A DNA stretch of 64,000 nucleotides from the NCBI GenBank assembly GCA_937926175.1, contig CALANV010000034.1:61657-125656 (forward strand). Direction: 5' to 3'. Shown here piece by piece: positions 62,755 to 64,000 of this stretch. The notes beneath the pieces are model-generated. The model was not told the DNA's origin and did no database searches. It saw only the letters and a list, made by a program, of their open reading frames with translations. A program made the translations under genes and the position numbers. Positions within the stretch are counted from its first letter, which is position 1. Each line of letters begins with the position of its first letter. The stretch comes from an uncultured Rhodospirillales bacterium (GTDB lineage Bacteria; Pseudomonadota; Alphaproteobacteria; CACIAM-22H2).

Positions 62755-62830
62755 TGGTGGGCCCGGCAGGACTCGAACCTGCAACCACACCGTTATGAGC
62801 GGCGAGCTCTGACCATTGAGCTACGGGCCC
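62755..62830 (-). tRNA. tRNA-Ile(CAT), the lysidine-modified type
   Basis: A 76-nt tRNA reading leftward. Acceptor arms GGGCCCG/CGGGCCC, D-arm GCTC/GAGC, anticodon stem CGCCG/CGGTG with loop CTCATAA (anticodon CAT), T-arm GCAGG-TTCGAGT-CCTGC, discriminator A and an encoded CCA. The GGGCCCG...GCTCAATGGTC body resembles tRNA-Ile2, whose C34 becomes lysidine, more than elongator Met or fMet tRNAs. The identity is thus a judgement between the three CAT tRNAs. Confidence 0.88.
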
Positions 62831-62904
62831 GATGACCGCCCCACCGGACGGCACACCACAGATACTAACCTGGGCCGGCGGCGAACGCACCGCCCGGCCA
62901 CGCC

Positions 62905-63228
62905 GCCTCACGCGCTGGCCGGGCGGCGTCGACCGAGATACATGACGTTGGTCGAATGCCGATTCAAGAACGGAATGCGGGACGCGGATCCGGTCCCAGA
63001 TCGCAAACCGGGTCGCGCAATTGATGTTCTTCCCGAAGCGAAAGATCGTCGGCGCCACGAAATGGGTGCCGCTTGAGGCCACAATGTCGAACCCGGCTGC
63101 TTCGAGCAGGCGGCGGACATGAGTGTCATGGGAAGCCAGGCAGGCTCTCTCGCGCTGTGGTCGCCCGCGCCGGTTCGGGGTCGGCGCCTTTCAAACTCGT
63201 AGGGGCATTGGACCCGCAAGAAACTAGT
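62905..63228 (-). pseudogene. Possible methyltransferase C-terminal remnant
   Basis: Read leftward, three frames give pieces that join into a plausible protein end: SFLRVQCPYEFERR ... GDHSAREPAWL, then (shifted) ASHDTHVRRLLEAAGFDIVA, SSGTHFVAPTIFRFGKNI, ATRFAIWDRIRVPHSVLE, then (shifted) RHSTNVMYLGRRRPASA and a stop. The pattern of an AAGF helix, a THF segment and basic end suggests the C-terminus of a class I SAM methyltransferase. No N-terminal SAM-binding part is present. The rest of 62831-63327 holds no gene. This call is tentative. Confidence 0.4.
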
Positions 63229-63272
63229 CGCCAACCCGCGCATTAATCGTGCGGACGGCGCCCTGAATCGAA

Positions 63273-63300
63273 CGGGCCGGCGGGTATATCCGCCGGCCCG
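63273..63300. terminator. Strong hairpin downstream of rpoD
   Basis: CGGGCCGGCGG (63273-63283) and CCGCCGGCCCG (63290-63300) form a perfect 11-bp GC stem with a 6-nt GTATAT loop, 27 bp after the rpoD stop. No T run follows in either direction. It is the likely 3' end structure of the rpoD message. Confidence 0.6.
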
Positions 63301-63327
63301 CTGCGATGACCCGTCCAACCGGCAGCC

Positions 63328-64000
63328 TCAGGTGTCGAGGAAGCTCCGCAACTTCCGCGACCGGCTCGGGTGCTTCAGTTTCCGCAGCGCCTTGGCCTCG
63401 ATCTGCCGGATGCGCTCGCGCGTGACATTGAACTGCTGACCGACCTCCTCGAGCGTATGATCGGTGTTCATGCCGATGCCGAAGCGCATGCGCAGCACGC
63501 GCTCCTCGCGCGGCGTGAGCGTCGCCAGAACCCGCGTCGTCGTCTCGCGCAGGTTCGCCTGGATCGCCGCGTCGACCGGCAGGATCGCGTTCTTGTCCTC
63601 GATGAAGTCCCCAAGATGGCTGTCCTCCTCGTCGCCGATCGGCGTCTCGAGGCTGATCGGCTCCTTGGCGATCTTCAGCACCTTGCGGACCTTTTCGAGC
63701 GGCATGCCCAGCTTCTCGGCAAGCTCCTCCGGCGTCGGCTCGCGGCCGATCTCGTGCAGGATCTGGCGCGAGGTGCGGACCAGCTTGTTGATGGTCTCGA
63801 TCATGTGCACCGGGATGCGGATCGTACGCGCCTGATCGGCGATCGAGCGCGTGATCGCCTGCCGGATCCACCACGTCGCGTAGGTGGAGAACTTGTAGCC
63901 CCGGCGGTATTCGAACTTGTCGACCGCCTTCATCAGGCCGATGTTCCCCTCCTGGATCAGGTCCAGGAACTGCAGGCCGCGGTTCGTGTACTTCTTGGCG
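63328..64000 (-). CDS. rpoD: RpoD, housekeeping sigma factor, C-terminal part (cut by window edge)
   Basis: The last 224 or so residues of the primary sigma-70 factor, entering from the right edge. Visible are the end of region 2 (NRGLQFLDLIQEGNIGLMKA, then FEYRRGYKFSTYATWWIRQA with the -10-binding residues), region 3 (IRIPVHMIETINKLVRTSRQ) and region 4 with the -35-binding HTH (HTLEEVGQQFNVTRERIRQI) and the basic end RKLRSFLDT. The 5' half lies outside the window. Confidence 0.96.
   Translation of the reverse strand, partial: AKKYTNRGLQFLDLIQEGNIGLMKAVDKFEYRRGYKFSTYATWWIRQAITRSIADQARTIRIPVHMIETINKLVRTSRQILHEIGREPTPEELAEKLGMPLEKVRKVLKIAKEPISLETPIGDEEDSHLGDFIEDKNAILPVDAAIQANLRETTTRVLATLTPREERVLRMRFGIGMNTDHTLEEVGQQFNVTRERIRQIEAKALRKLKHPSRSRKLRSFLDT

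Noticed and set aside
62755..62830. Attachment site for an integrated element at the tRNA gene
   Set aside because: No integrase, no repeat of the tRNA 3' end and no phage genes were seen on either side within the window.

Overview
The window is high-GC (by eye about 65%) chromosomal DNA from an alphaproteobacterium, most likely of the Rhodospirillales type. The evidence is the uninterrupted dcw order ftsW-murG-murC-murB-ddl-ftsQ-ftsA-ftsZ-lpxC, a long FtsZ with the alphaproteobacterial C-terminal tail (DIPAFLRRQAN), an ArsR/methyltransferase fusion regulator ahead of metF-metH, and many lipoproteins and TRAP transporter genes. No lineage was confirmed by a search. I see no insertion sequence, prophage, CRISPR array or rRNA. 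The only tRNA is an Ile(CAT) tRNA near the right end.

Region by region. (1) 1-15033: division and cell-wall block followed by lpxC, a small lipoprotein, bamD, recN and ligA; consecutive genes mostly overlap by 4 bp. (2) 15119-24606: mixed housekeeping and unknown genes: small lipoproteins, a Sel1/peptidoglycan-binding-like lipoprotein, an Xaa-Pro aminopeptidase, a DUF1127 protein with tandem upstream repeats, prmA, a UvrD/PcrA helicase, a trypsin-fold PDZ protein lacking the catalytic His, and a hot-dog thioesterase. (3) 24617-29972: SulP transporter, BASS-type carrier, and an 800-residue protein that joins a DUF1217-like domain to flagellin-like modules with no flagellar neighbours. (4) 29984-37195: metH-metF-regulator operon with a clear operator, then divergent mlaA-mlaC. 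(5) 37250-38932: ettA.

(6) 39442-50771 is the most unusual region. It contains a single-domain response regulator, a degenerate histidine kinase fused to a DEDDh exonuclease, a small membrane protein, an SLC5-STAC-histidine kinase, a CBS/DUF294 nucleotidyltransferase with an unknown partner, a DUF4212/VC_2705-type sodium:solute symporter pair, and three small membrane proteins. It resembles the acetate-type CrbS/ActP sensing and uptake neighbourhoods of proteobacteria, with added nucleotidyltransferase and exonuclease activities whose role is unclear.

(7) 50966-62058 is a probable single catabolic operon of 11 genes reading leftward, with an IclR regulator diverging from it and a perfect 9-1-9 palindrome between them. 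It encodes a TRAP importer, an amidohydrolase, two beta-hydroxyacid dehydrogenases, a hydroxyquinol-type intradiol dioxygenase, a maleylacetate-reductase-like enzyme, a VOC protein, a YciI protein and an FMN reductase. This fits uptake and degradation of an aromatic or N-substituted aromatic compound through hydroxyquinol and maleylacetate. (8) 62059-63327 is a decayed stretch: a mug-type uracil-DNA glycosylase pseudogene, tRNA-Ile(CAT) and a possible methyltransferase remnant. It is followed by the 3' part of rpoD, which runs off the right edge.
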